Of a stretch of DNA of 64,000 nucleotides, positions 10,966-23,133 are shown in pieces. The notes under the pieces are model-generated. The model saw only the letters and a program-made list of their open reading frames with translations, did no database searches and was not told the DNA's origin. Both the position numbers and the translations under genes were made by a program. Numbering within the stretch: the first letter of the stretch is position 1; each line of letters begins with the position of its first letter. Source of the DNA: Macrobrachium rosenbergii (Eukaryota; Arthropoda; Malacostraca; Decapoda; Palaemonidae); assembly GCF_040412425.1 (NCBI RefSeq), contig NC_089788.1, forward strand, positions 64,993,720-65,057,719, in the 5' to 3' direction.

Positions 10966-13375
10966 TGAAAATCTAAGTAAACAAAATAGAATCTTCAAGG
11001 CAATGAGTAAATGAAGAGTTTATGATGCTGGTGTACACATCACTCTGACCACAGCACCTTTAAGGTCTGATTAGAATGAAGAGTTAAGTATTTTGCATAA
11101 GGCCAGCTAATCTGGTAGTGTGCTTAGTGGTTTTCCACATGGAGTTTTTTTATTATAAAATTTTGCTAAAGACAGACTAGGCAGGAATAGGCTTAAAGAG
11201 TAGAGGACCAAATATTCTTTTAATTAAAACGTATGTTCCTTGAGTATCCCGGAAAACGATAATAAAGTTATTTTTCTTAAATTTCTGAAAACATCGATGG
11301 GTAAGTGGGAGATTTTCTTAAGAAAATTTATACTTTCTTCATTACAATTATACAGTAGTTTCCTTCATTAAAATAGGAGCGCTATAGATGATTATGTTTC
11401 TTGGTAGTGTATTCCATGTAGTTTTTAGATATTGCTTATGTTGGCAGGAACAAAATTTTTAACATGGCCAATATTAAATATTAGTTTTTTCAAACAAATG
11501 AAATGTTATTATATGGTGGTTGATTCAGTGGATGGCTAAATTTCCATAGATTGATATGCTACTTAATTTTGTTACTATTTTTATGCGATGTCACAATACA
11601 AAAATTATAAGAAAGTGCCATGACAAGGTTATTAAATCAGCAGTCTTTTTTGGCACTTGATTTACTTTGTTACTTATTGCAAGTTATGCTTGAATCAAAA
11701 GATTTTTCTCTGAAATAGATTATTATTACTTCTATTACTGTAAAATTATTTTAATTAGACTACTGAGTTACCTTTTTAGAATCTTAATAGTACTTGTTCC
11801 AAGGAGATGTTCTAAAGGAGAGGTGAAAATTCTAGCATGACTAAAGGGATTGGAAGTACTAGAGCCCAAGGATTCTGCAGAGGACTGCAGTACTTGACCA
11901 CCATCACCACTGGAGCCTAAGGGATGCTGCAGAGGACCCTAGTAATGTACTGCCTTTACTGTGCTGCTCCAGACACAGCAGGAAGTGCCCTTATGTGTGT
12001 ATTGATGATGGAAAGGCAGTGGAAAAAGTGTGAAGGTTGTCATATTCAAGTGCAAACTACAGCATATCTTTTCCCTCTTTTGGAGCTTGTGTGGGATGCG
12101 ATATATACATACAGTGTACAGCAGCAGTAGTATATTGGTCGTCAGAAATGAAAGAGTGTCGTTAATGATGTGTAAAAGTTTTATAAATTGCATATATCTG
12201 GTATGTACATGATTATCATAATTGGATATTAAACTTTACATACAGGTAAATGATAGTATTTACAGCAATTATAAGATTCTAGAAACTCTGCTAATAAACT
12301 GTTTCTTTTTCGTAGTTTATATAATGATAAGTGGATATCTACATCTGAGGCTTCTCTCTGTCATATATTGATAATTCAGAGGCAATTTGTCTTAGCCTTT
12401 ATGAACATGTTTGTGGAATAATTTCTTGCTTGTTATAGGGACTTTGGCATTTTTGAGTTTTTAGTTTTGCTCATCTTGGAAATATAATAGTAATGCATTG
12501 CTCAAATAAGCAAGTTTCTTTCTCTGCCATGAAAAATAAACCTCTGTCAGGTTTCTGTTGGCTTTCAGAATCTTCATTTTCTCGTAAATAGTTCTTGAGT
12601 GGGAGATCTTTATATTGTTCTTGTGTTATGTTAGTCATATAAGGAAGTCCATAGTTCAAGGTAATTGTGAACCAAATTGTTATATGTACTGTATCTTTAT
12701 TCATGTTTACTATGTTTTAGCATTAGCTGTTCTGTGATACCACATTAATAGTGTATATTTGCTCTTTATAAATGCCTGTTTTGTACTATATGGATCAGTT
12801 CCTTCTGATAAATATTGAGTTTTTAAACCATTAAACAGTTTTTTATAGAAACTCTTCACTCATATTTTGCCCACATTTCCAGTCTTGAATATCTGTAGAC
12901 ACAGACTCGTCTCCCTGACAGAAGTGTGATTGTTTGTGTATTATCAGGCAGGTGGTTGACCAGTACAGATATCCAGTTTGCTTGCGAGCATTCAATGTGT
13001 GTAGGAGAGTACTTGAGGGCTCTGAGTGTCAGATTCTAAGTCTCATGTAAGTACTGGGTCATTTCAATAAATTTAAGATCCAGAAAAGTAGAAAAAAAGC
13101 TGTGGCAAGTTGCAAGTGGAGAAGACATCAGTTAACTATAATTATTATATTATTATTCAGAAGATAACCCTATACTGTATTTTACATCTCTTGGAGATAA
13201 ATGAGAGATAAATAAAATATGGTTAAGAATAGGTGGTTAAAGTCTGTACAGCATCTTCTATTGCATTTAAAGCTGGCTGTAACACAGCCACAAGTAAAAA
13301 TCCATCAATTTCTCCAGTAAAAATTAGTAAATGTAAAGTGACCCTGTCAGGTACCCTCAATTTTAAGGAGGTTGA
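10966..13375. other. Unassigned AT-rich tract
   Basis: Short frames only, with no recognisable domain, RNA gene or transposon end. Confidence 0.5.
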
Positions 13376-13790
13376 AATCTCCATAATTCTTTTAAAGGCT
13401 AAAGAGTAGAGAAGTCTCTAATCTTGTAAATTGTTACCGTTCTAACTTCAGCTTCTAAAATACCTAGTTGGACATACAGAACTGCATTTCTTAGCCAAAA
13501 CAACACATTGTTCTCAGAAATCTGCTTCCTCCGAGGGGCTTTTAGACAGGAAAAGTCTTGAATCATCATCTGTAAGGTGTGTTGTCATCTCTGTATGTCT
13601 TTTAATGTCTAAAGAAGTAGAGAAGGCTCTAATCTTGTGAACTTATTCTTATCTGTGTAGCTGTGTCTTCTTAAATATCCAATTAGATACAAAGAATTAT
13701 GTGTCCCAGCCAAGCCAACACAGTGTTCTTGGAGACCTGCATCTTCCATACGTCTGTAGACAGGAAAAGCCGAGAATCATCATATGTTAG
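13376..13790. repeat. Diverged tandem duplication, period about 210 bp
   Basis: CTAAAGAGTAGAGAAGTCTC at 13399 recurs as CTAAAGAAGTAGAGAAGGCT at 13609. GACAGGAAAAG and GAATCATCAT recur near 13545 and 13759. The units are about 13376-13580 and 13586-13790. No protein could be assigned. Confidence 0.8.
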
Positions 13791-14760
13791 TTGGTATGTT
13801 ACATTCAATAAATGGCTTTTATAGGGCAAATAAAAAGATTGCTGGAACAACTAAAGGAGAATGGTATGGTCTTGACTGCTGGCTATCTTGATTTTTGCAA
13901 CAAAGTTTGGAGCAATGAACACCCACAGATGACCAACTTCAGATGTGTGTAACTGTCTGACAAAGCAGTTTGCTAACCCACCTATGCTCAGAAGCGAAGA
14001 CTCCTGCAAAAGTTTGTATCATGCTTAGGTAAGACTTTAGCTTACCAGTTTCAGAACGATTAAGCTTTCAGAAAACATTTGATTTATATAGATAAGAGGA
14101 CAGGGAAGGAAACCCACTGAGATAGACCCTCAAGAGATGCTATTACCATGTACAGTATTGCAAATGAAGTGGCAGATCTTGTTTGGGAGACTGGATCATC
14201 CTATAAGGTGTTTCCTCAAAATGGTGAACAAGTCTCTTCAAGTGTGTGGAAGTAGTTACATTATCATCCTAAAGTTGTAAGACCTGTTAAAGAGTGCTGG
14301 AAGAAGTTGCCAGCTACAGGAACACAATACAGTGGTGGATTTGATTATTGCCCCTTTCATGACATCAGTTGCAGAATCTATCCAACTTTCATTAGTAAAA
14401 TGGTGGCGGGTTAGGTTCATCTGGATTACTCACTGGTGATCCCAAGAAAAATGCAGAGCAACACCACTTGTGGTTGCAAAGTCAGGGTTAGGACCCTTGG
14501 CCTAGCAGAAGCCAGGAGAGATACAGGTACAGGAAGGGCAGATGATACAACAGGTGCTGCACGAGAAGGCACAGAAGTAGCAGTCAGTGGAACTGGTGCC
14601 ACAAGAGCATAGGTAGCACTGAAATTGTAGGACAGCAGGCTCAACTGGAACTGCCACAGGTCTTTTTAGCACAGGTGAAGGCAACCAGGGCTTCTATGGC
14701 GGCCAAACCAAAGATGGCTGAGTGAAAGAGTTAAGAGCGTTCTTGTAGATCTGTGGTTGA
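13791..14760. other. Less AT-rich tract, origin unknown
   Basis: The stretch 14280-14720 is richer in G+C than its surroundings and has short open stretches on both strands with low-complexity Ala/Thr/Gly or Cys/Ser composition. No domain was recognised. A decayed retroelement gag region is possible but unsupported. Confidence 0.3.
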
Positions 14761-15608
14761 AATTACTATGGACACAAACTATTGGAAGTGTAGTTAGTAT
14801 TTATCAGAGGATTGCTTTTCTGTTTGGAAGGCAAATTATGTTGTCTGTGGACATTTGAGGCCATGAACAAGGGCACTGTTTGATGGATGGGGCTGAAATG
14901 AAACAAATGATTTTGTTAAGTCTCATCTCATTTTAGATCATTTAAATAATTTCTATTTAGATCTATGATTTATTATCTTAAACTAATCTACTTGTACTGT
15001 ACAGCATTTTACTGTTACTATACATTTAGTACTTGCATTTATAATGCAACTTTGAAGATTCTGTATAATAATAGTGTATTATGTTATTGTGAAATGTTGT
15101 TTTACTTGCTGAAATATTTAAATTACAGCTTTAACTTTTTGTATAAGGTAAAGTGTTTTACTAATGAATGTAATTTATGCTAAAACACTCATGAAAGGCT
15201 GGTGAATATACTGTTTTTAGAAAAGTTTCAGATATATAGAACTTAGTATAATGTAAATACTTTGTCAGTTTTCAAAGTGAATTAGAATGTCCATAATTAA
15301 ATTTCCTGCCCTCCTATACTATACATAGCTGTCTTGGTAGATTCTGTGTAATTTTGCAGGTGAATACAGGGTTAACTTAAGACAATAATTTTACTTAAAT
15401 TATACACAGTAATGTAATAAGGTAATAAATAGAAAACCAGGCTAAGTCATTATGGCTTTTGTAATAATTTTTCTTATGCATTTTAGATAATAATAAGTAG
15501 AAAAAAAAAAGTTTTTATTTTGTGACTACCTTCCTTTTCTGTTTCTTAGTTGTACTTTAAAAAGAGGAGTTGCTATACTGTATATGGATTTAAGCAGTTA
15601 ATGTATAA
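14761..15608. other. Unassigned AT-rich tract
   Basis: Nothing recognisable. One 72-codon plus-strand frame (14965-15183) is AT-driven, rich in Tyr/Phe/Leu and Cys, and looks like chance. Confidence 0.5.
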
Positions 15609-15706
15609 GAATTTTTTGAAAGTTAGTGAACATCCAAATAAACTACACATTCAAACAGAATTTTTTGAAAGTTAGTGAACATCCAAATAAACTTCACATT
15701 CAAATC
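15609..15706. repeat. Near-exact tandem duplication of a 49-bp unit
   Basis: GAATTTTTTGAAAGTTAGTG begins at 15609 and again at 15658. The two units differ at a few positions only (for example ACTACAC versus ACTTCAC), indicating a fairly recent duplication. Confidence 0.9.
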
Positions 15707-17003
15707 AAAAACATGTTCCATTAACTAATTTTGTTCCATGACAGCTTTATCATTCATGTGGTCCTACATTCAAGGCTTCTGAATGTTCTCAGACACTGCA
15801 GTTTTTTTTCTAAGAATGAGAAAACAGTTGTAACACTGCATCCATCATCTGGAGGCCCAGGTGCCTCACTGTTCTTGAACCTGCAGAACTGTTAATTGTT
15901 GAGCTGAATTCCCAAGATTGTGTAGTTCACAGCACAATTGGCAGTATCCATCGTTGTTCCATGCTCATTAATTCATTATTCCTTCAAATTTCAGTCTCTC
16001 CACCCTTTTCATTCCTTTTCAGTTTTATCACTGGCACTAATCTGATTTTTAGTTTGTCTTGAGGCATTCCAGTGCTTGCTTTTGTCTTCATCACCTGCCA
16101 TGGGGTCAGTAGTTGCTATTAGTAAGTAATTGCCATTTTATTTTCTGAGAACAACCTTTTTTTTATCTGTTAGTGAAAGCTCCATTGAAATTTGTATATT
16201 GAAATTTTTATATTTTGATTTTCGCATTGTTGTGGTGTCAGTTAATTAGTTTTGGTGCTTACCACTAAGCAGGTGATGAGAGGTTGACTAGTTGATGGTT
16301 TAAAGTTTTTCTGTGCTTGCAATGGGTAACTTTAGTTGGTGTTATTTGATTATAATGTGAATGGAGCTGGTTGTACAGTCTTAATTCTATATTGTATTTT
16401 GATATTTTCCATATTTTGGTGTTCTTGTCCTTAAGTTTGTATTTCTTTTAATATAGCCATTTATTGAGTTAGTTACTTCTTTTTTATATGTATAGAGAAC
16501 TGTTTTTGCAGATTTTACAGTATCACATTCAAACTGCACAAAAGACAGGGTCCAGGTGGCATGTGCTGTGCTGCTACTGATTCTCAGGTATGTTCGACAA
16601 TACAGTGCAGTGTCTTTGGACATTTGAAGGCCACAAATGGTGGCATATGGGTTTCTATGAAAAAACTAGTTTTGCTTTAAGAACATTCAAGTGTTCAGAT
16701 ACAAATACAACTAGCTTTGACTCAGCAGCAACTGTTCCCTGCAATTAAAGCAAATGCCAATGATATGGGGAGTGAAGTTTAGATAAAATCCAGAAGTTCT
16801 GATAAAGACTTAATATTGCAGCCTCAAACTTGAACTTTGAACATGATAAGTGGGATATCACAATTGCTTTTAAGCTTTAGGAGAGTTTTTAACCTTAAAT
16901 TACTCTAGGTTCATTTGTCGTTTAGGTATAAATAAGGATTCAGGAATACAAATCTGAGTTTGTACCTATGTATTCCATATGGTCTAAAAAGTGAAAGAGC
17001 AAT
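15707..17003. other. Unassigned tract
   Basis: No domain, RNA gene or transposon end was recognised. Confidence 0.5.
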
Positions 17004-17440
17004 AAAAAGGATTTTGACAAAGGAAAAATCTATTTCTGGAGAGGGGCCCGTGTCACCCGGTGAAAAGTCCATTCAGCACTTATTTCTAGGTAATTCCGTT
17101 GCTAGATACCAGAGAAAGCTAAATGAAATGCTGGAGTTACTACCCCCAGAGCGAGCTCCACTAGATGGAGTCCTGTATGGAAAAGGATGAACTACAAAAA
17201 CACGGAACCTTATCCTATAGAGATTCCCAATATCAAAAGTCCCAATGAGAGAGGTGCCGATACAAGCCCATGCACTACTCGTGGACTGTATACAAGGCAA
17301 CACTATCCGCATTCCATGTTAGCACCCACCCCACTAGAATGATGTTTACCATGGGAGGAGAGAATGAAAAACAGGGTGGGTCACGGGTGACATCGGGCCC
17401 CTCTCCAGAAATAGATTTTTCCTTTGTCAAAATCCTTTTT
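17004..17440. mobile_element. Foldback repeat with near-perfect ~56-bp inverted arms
   Basis: The left arm (17004-17060) begins AAAAAGGATTTTGACAAAGG and runs through AAAAATCTATTTCTGGAG and GGGGCCCG to TGTCACCCG. The right arm (17384-17440) is its reverse complement with one or two differences. The spacer is about 320 bp. Beyond the right arm, 17443-17473 repeats the inner part of the left arm in direct orientation (CTGGATCGGGTCCCGTGTCA, then GCCGGTGAAA). The arm motif is also present, diverged, at 8671-8700. Terminal sequence of a DIRS-like element is a plausible source; a MITE is the alternative. Confidence 0.7.
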
Positions 17441-17473
17441 TTCTGGATCGGGTCCCGTGTCAGCCGGTGAAAT

Positions 17474-18591
17474 AATAACAGAGAAATAAACATCATTCTT
17501 ATGCTATTAAAGAATTAAATAGAGACATTGAAAACTAGGAGAATTCTACCCTGAACAATAGTAAGGTCCTCTAATTCATGTAAAGAAAATAATGAAAGTG
17601 GTCACCGTCTAAGATCATGAGCTTAGAATAGAACCTGAATAGGCTTGTATTAAGAAAATACTTCCTGCCTAATAGCAGACCCAATGACGTCAGTATCCCC
17701 CCCTCTTTGCAAACCTATGAACAGTAATGATGGTCTATATGCAAACTTGAACATGGATCCAGGCAAATAGTAAAGTCAAACTACGTTGAATTCTTATAAC
17801 AGCCATAAGATATATATGAACCTAGGAGAAATACAGCAAATTTTAAAGGCTTCTGAAACCTTCCTTGGATATCCGCAATTTGTAAATGTACACATTCCAT
17901 TCACATTTACAGAAATACATGTATAACATCTTTCATTAAAAACACCCTACTATATGATATTCAGTTGAAGCCTTAAGTCTCGTAGCTTTTCAATTTGACA
18001 ATCTTGGACTTTAATGCTCGTGGAACAACTGTTGTCAAAAGTCTGAAATTTACAGTAGTACAATATTATAGAACAATGTTGCCTAAATTACAATATTCCC
18101 TATTGAATATTTCTTTTCAGTCCATAATGTAATTTCTTTGTGGTCGCTGTTTCAGTAATATTCTTACCATTTTTGTAATGGAGTGTATCCTATTACTGTA
18201 CTGTATATATATCAAAGTGACCACTTCTCGATGATTGATTTGATACTGTGAATTAACCCAACAGCTACCTTACACATACTATATTTATGTGTAAAAATGA
18301 TTAGCAAAAATAAGTGAAATTCCACTTTTGAATTAATGACAGCAATCAATATAAATAGGTTTTTATTATCAATAATATATGAGGCATCTTGAAAAATCAC
18401 ATTCTCATCTCTCCCAAAATCTAATTGTTGCTCTTCACAGAGCCTTTAACATTTGGTCAACCTTTAATTAAAATCCACACATCTTTTGATAGTTATGGTG
18501 ACTTAGACCAATATGCAAACGAAACCTCCTGCAGAATATTTTTTGCAGATATAAGAAGTCCCATTCAAAATATATCATCTTTCTTTTGACC
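17474..18591. other. Unassigned AT-rich tract
   Basis: Nothing recognisable on either strand up to the 3' end of the RTE-like element. Confidence 0.5.
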
Positions 18592-20303
18592 TTATTTATC
18601 CCACTGTATAGCAGGGTCGGTTGCTCGAGTCAACTTTTTCCATCTATTTCTGTTCCTTGCATCTTCCACCCCCTGTCCCACCTCACCCATACCCCTCCTC
18701 ACCACATCCATCCATTTGATCCGCTGACAGCTCACACTCCTCCTCCCCATTGCTGGCATGTTCTTAGCTTTCTTGATTGGTTCCACCTCCTCTCTTCTTA
18801 TTACATTGCCTCAGTATCTCAGACGAGCTTTCTGAGCCTTCTCCTTTATGTTGCATGTACCACACATTCTTCTTATGTCTTGACTCTCCCTGCTTTCCTT
18901 TAGTGATATTCCAGCAATCCATCTCACCATCCTCATCTCAGTACTTTCCAACAGTCCCTCCTCTTTCCTCTTAAGTGCCCAAGTTTCTGCCTCATATAAT
19001 AGTACAGGCCTGATAACTGTCTTATAAATTTTCATTTTGAGCCTTAATGGCATTTTCTTGTCTAAAACAACTCCAGTTACTTCCCTCCATTTTCGCCATG
19101 CTTCTTTTACTCTCAGTGCTTTGTCAGTACCTCCCTCCTCTGCTATTATTGATCCCAAGTAGTTAAACTCATTGTTCTGTTTTAGCACTGTACCATCTTC
19201 CACTTGAATGTTTACTTCTTGGTCTACTTTACTACTAATCAGTATCTCTGCCTTTCCAATATTCACTTTCAATCCTTTCTTTTTTAGGGCTCCTTTCCAT
19301 GCTAAAATCTTTTTTGCAGTTCTTCTTCTGTGTCTGCTATAATGACTAAATCATCAGCAAACATCAGTTCCCACAGTTCTTCATTGTTCCTAATTTTGAT
19401 GTCAAAGTGTCTATAATGACAAGGAACAAGATTGGACTCAGAGCTGATCCCTGATGGAGGCCAACCTCCACAGGGAATTCCTGAGTCTCCCCATATTTTG
19501 TCAGCACACTGGTTCTTGCTCTCTCACACATCATCTTCACTAACCTTACCAACTTCTCTGGTACTCCTCTCTTTCTCAAACATCAATAAACTACTCTTCT
19601 TGGTACCATGTTATATGCCTTTTCAAGATCCACAAAACACATGTAAACTTCTAAATATTTCTCTTGGACTTGTCTCAGTATAAAAATAGCACCCACTGTG
19701 CTCTTTCCTTTCATAAACCCAAACTGCTGCTCATGTATATCTATCAACTCTCTCAACCTCCCTTCTACTATTCTTTCTATTATCTTGAATACATGCTCCA
19801 AAAGCTCTATTCCTCTGTAGTTCCCACAGTTTAACACGTCTCTTTTTTGGTTTATACATTTTAATCATACAACTATCGTTCCAGTCCTTTGGCATTTCCT
19901 CTACATCCCAGATGTTTTCCAACAGTGAGTGCACCCACTCTTTACCTAGATTTCCCAATGCTTTAATCATTTTTATTGTTACCTCTGACTTTCCTAGAGC
20001 TGTATTTACTTTTCTGTTCTTTATAGCATTCTCGACTTCACTCTTTCTGATGTTTGCTATTGGTCCTTCTACTGGAAGAACATTTTCCAGTTCTTCACAC
20101 TTATTCTTAGTGTTTAATAGCTGTGAAAAATATTCTTTCCATCTTCTCTTGACCTCTTCTTCCTCAAGTAAGATATTTCCATTTTCATCTTTAATAATTC
20201 CTACCTCTCCTACATCCTGCCTGTCTTTTCTTCTCGCTTCTGCAGTTCTGTAGATTATCATTTCTCCCTTTGGTGTCCCCATCTTCTCATACCACTCTCT
20301 CAT
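18592..20303 (-). pseudogene. RTE-like reverse transcriptase region
   Basis: The minus-strand pieces are: a linker (EVGIIKDENGNILLEEEEVK near 20200; WKEYFSQLLNT); fingers (NYRGIELL and GFMKGKSTVGAIF in 19583-19837); box A FVDLEKAYNMVPR, with Asp at residue 70 of that piece; box B GLHQGSALSPILF near 19450; FADD at 19350-19361; then FNYLGSIIAEEGG, YEAETWALKRKEE and TEMRMVRWIAGIS in 18811-19272; and a tail with RIKWMDVVRRGM and NRWKKL ending at 18592. The catalytic aspartates are all present, but frames change between pieces. A full-length RTE protein is about 1000 residues, and the span here is close to that. Confidence 0.87.
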
Positions 20304-20653
20304 GGCTTCTCCCTTTGCAATCGCTACCTTTCACTTTGTTTCCCTCTTTGTCCATCTATACTCCTCTCTTGTTTGGTAGTTATCTTCTTCCCACCCTTTT
20401 CTAGCTACTCTCTTTTCCTTCACAGCTGTTTGAACCTCTTAATTCCACCACCATGTTTCTCTTTCCTGTTGCTGCTTACCACTTGTCCTCCCACACACCT
20501 CTGCTGCTCTTGGAACCACAATCCCTTTCATATCATCCCATATCTCTTCAGGCGATTGTGACATTCCATTTACATACCTCTTCTCTGGCTCTCTCCACTT
20601 TACTTCTGAACTCTCTTGCCTTCTCCCCCTTCAGCTTCCAAGTTTTGATCCTC

Positions 20654-21447
20654 CTATTCCTGGCTTGGGACTTTTCTTTTCCTTATTGCTTTCAACCTAA
20701 AATCTGCCACTGCCAGTTTATGTTGAGCTACAACAGATTCATTTGGAATAACCTTACAATCCATAATGATTTTCTTGTCTTCCTTCCGAACCAAAAAATA
20801 ATCAATTTGTGTCTCATTTTGTCCACTTTTGTATGTTACCATATGAATTCTCCCTTTCTCAAACTGTATTCATGATTACCAGATTCATGGCTTCTGCTAA
20901 TTCCAACATTCTATCACCCTCCTGGTTTCTTCTTTCAAAACCTCTTCCTCCATGCATCCCTTCAAAGCCATCAGAACTCTCACCTACATGGACATTCATG
21001 TCCCCAGATAACACTCACTTCTTGGAACTTTGTCTATATATTCTTCTAATTTTCCTCTGAATTCCTCCTCCTCCTCCTCTTCACTACACCCTTGTTGGGG
21101 GTGTATGCCGAGATGATATGCCATACTCTCTTATCTTTACCAAACTTTAAGCCCATAAGCCTGTCACTGATACGCTGGACCTCTGTGACGTTCTCCTGCA
21201 GATCTGGATGGAGAATAATTCCTACCCCATTTCTCCTTGTATCTTCCCCTGTGTAGTAAATTTTATATCCTTCTCCAAGCTTTTTTGCAATTTTCCCCTT
21301 CCATTTGGTCTCTTGTATACATAGAATCATAATTTTCCTTCTCTGCATGACATCAACCAACTCTCCTTTCTTTTTCCAATCCTTTCTCCTCACTAACTTC
21401 TTTAGCCGCAGCCGTGACTTCTGCAGTACCTTTTGCATATTTCTCAC
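20654..21447 (-). pseudogene. RTE-like endonuclease (EEP family) region
   Basis: The minus-strand frame from 21447 carries ILCIQETKWKG at residues 41-51 (catalytic Glu in QET), GVGI at 74-77 and ISAYTP at 112-117. After a short break, GDMNVHVG at 20982-21005 is the canonical GDxNxHVG block with the catalytic Asp and Asn, followed by an EGDRMLELAEAMNL-like segment near 20890. This is the exonuclease-endonuclease-phosphatase fold that nicks target DNA in target-primed reverse transcription. It is frame-broken around 20850 and 21050 and so is non-functional as read. Confidence 0.85.
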
Positions 21448-21480
21448 TGCTGTCAGGGGATACTGCAGCGGTCGCTTATT

Positions 21481-21688
21481 GGGTACGCCCTAGCCCTATT
21501 GCATTCCATCATTGACTCAAGAATCATTATTTAGTTTTTGCCACATCATACTCGGGTGGCTAGACCAGGCAGCAATTCTCCCCATTTATCGGGTCTTGAG
21601 ACTGGCAGCAAGTTGGACTGGCTTGTCCACCCCCCGGGCTGGGTTTCCATACAAAATATATCTGGAAATGAAATAAGTTTCAGAGGCC
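21481..21688 (-). other. Possible 5' leader of the RTE-like element
   Basis: This lies directly upstream (minus-strand sense) of the endonuclease region and is less AT-rich than its surroundings, with CCACCCCCCGGGCTGGG near 21630. It may be the 5' untranslated or N-terminal part of the element; no domain is visible. Confidence 0.4.
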
Positions 21689-21788
21689 ACCTACCTACTT
21701 TCAATTTCCTTTCCAGCACTTCATGACCTCATAGGCCCCAATGCTTGCTCTTTAGCCTAAACTCTATATTCCATTCCATTCCATTCCA
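21689..21788 (+). repeat. SINE-like (ATTCC)n-tailed repeat, 5'-truncated copy
   Basis: Only the last 100 bp of the family is present: TTTCCTTTCCAGCACT, ATGACCTCATAGG, then a TTAGCCTAAACTCTATATTCC-like block and an ATTCC pentamer tail. The full copies are at 22825, 23820 and 55985. A 5' truncation with intact 3' tail is typical of LINE-mobilised sequences. Confidence 0.8.
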
Positions 21789-22824
21789 AACTAATGTCTT
21801 ATTAGTTGTTATTTAATTATGTAATTGTATAACTTTTGTTTGTACTTACACTCTGTATTATTACATAGAGTCATCACAAAGAGACAGTGATAGTAGATCA
21901 AAGATTACCAATCCATGTTCTCTCCAGAACTCAGATCTCCAGTTTTACTGGGTACCAGAGTGGTTTTCCACTATGGTTTTTACAATTGAGTGTTATGGAG
22001 TGGTATACCAAGGCCTCAGTACTTCAGCGGTGTACAGTACATGAATGGCATATTGTGGTATTGGTGTGACAAAATCCAGGCAATGTCAACTAGGATGGTA
22101 AGTAGCCCTCAAATTAGATGTTATGGGATCTGACTTTATATGTGGTGAAACCTAATGAGTAACAAAGACCTTACAGTATAACCTACTGACTGTTCTAGAT
22201 GGCCTACAATTGACATGCACAACTTATGCAGTACAGGAATTCCATATAGCTTCTGCCATAACCTAATTTGTACTTTAAACTTTTCATTCTGTTTCTGAGA
22301 TTTAGGTGCAAAGTGCATAAGCTCTAAATAGTTAGTTGAAAGAACTATCTTAATATTATAACAGTACTCCTGTCTACATCTATGACACGTAATGTACAAA
22401 TCACAATATTCACACAATATATGAAAATACCGTGTACAGTGTTGATGTGCTTTTTTATTCAATTAAAATCTTAGCATGCTCTAAACATAATTTACCGCAT
22501 AGATAATATACAAAAATTCTATTAATCTTGCCATGCAGACAAAGAGGTATGGCATATATAAGTCCCATTTGATGGTGGTGACAAGGAGGTTTTTAGTTGT
22601 AATTGGAATCATGAAATTCTACTTCTTTAAACAAAAAAATCTTAGCTTTCCAGACCATGTTATCACAAAATGAAAATGAATGATTTTAACTAGATATAAC
22701 TACAATTGTATGCTTCATTTTGTATCTTGTTCTGATAAACTCAGTAATGCTTATTACCACAATACAATTAGAAGATCCCTTTTCAGTGAGATTTTTTTTA
22801 TGTATAATTTTGCTTTTTATTGTG
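21789..22824. other. Unassigned tract
   Basis: No domain or repeat was recognised. A 108-codon minus-strand frame (22136-22462), rich in His, Cys and Tyr, has no recognisable domain and may be chance. Confidence 0.45.
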
Positions 22825-23133
22825 TCCCCGTAGCGGGGTAGTGCCATCAGTGCACCTCAAGGGGTGCACTGTTGTCATTACTAAAGGTTCTTTGCAGCGT
22901 CCCTTTGGCCACGAACTGCAACTCCTTTCATTCCTTTTACTGTACTTCTTTTCATATCTTTCTTCCATCCTGCTATCCACCCTCTCCTAACAATTATGTG
23001 CAACTGCAAGGTTTTCCTCCCGTTACACTTTTCAAACCTACCTACTCTCAGTTTCCTTTCCAGCACTGAATGACCTCATAGGTCCCAGGGCTTGGCCTTT
23101 GGCCTAAACTCTGTATATTCCATTCCATTCCAT
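22825..23133 (+). repeat. SINE-like (ATTCC)n-tailed repeat, full-length copy 1
   Basis: The copy starts with the small palindrome CCCCGTAGCGGGG and a hairpin (CAGTGCACCTC, then GGGTGCACTG). It continues through GGTTCTTTGCAGCGTCCCTT, a pyrimidine-rich middle, GCAACTGCAAGGTTTTCCTC and ATGACCTCATAGGTCCCAG, and ends in TTTGGCCTAAACTCTG and (ATTCC)n. No clear Pol III A/B boxes were seen. Confidence 0.88.

Larger units (their letters stand above)
18592..21480 (-). mobile_element. RTE-like non-LTR retrotransposon, minus strand, frame-broken
   Basis: About 2.9 kb on the minus strand carries, in order, an apurinic-like endonuclease, a linker, a reverse transcriptase and a conserved C-terminal tail ending in IQWDK and a stop at 18592. 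Several frameshifts and stops separate the pieces, so it cannot make one protein, although most catalytic boxes can still be read. The sequence style (FADD box, AEMRM/TEMRM-x-RW near the C-terminus, RWMDVVRR-like tail) is that of RTE/BovB-type elements, often mislabelled as craniofacial development protein 2 in animal annotations. Confidence 0.88.

Noticed and set aside
14280..14720. GC-richer tract with open stretches, possibly gag
   Set aside because: No zinc knuckle, major homology region or adjacent pol sequence was found.
18586..20875. Several plus-strand Ser/Phe/Leu-rich frames
   Set aside because: They are the antisense of the minus-strand RTE-like element.
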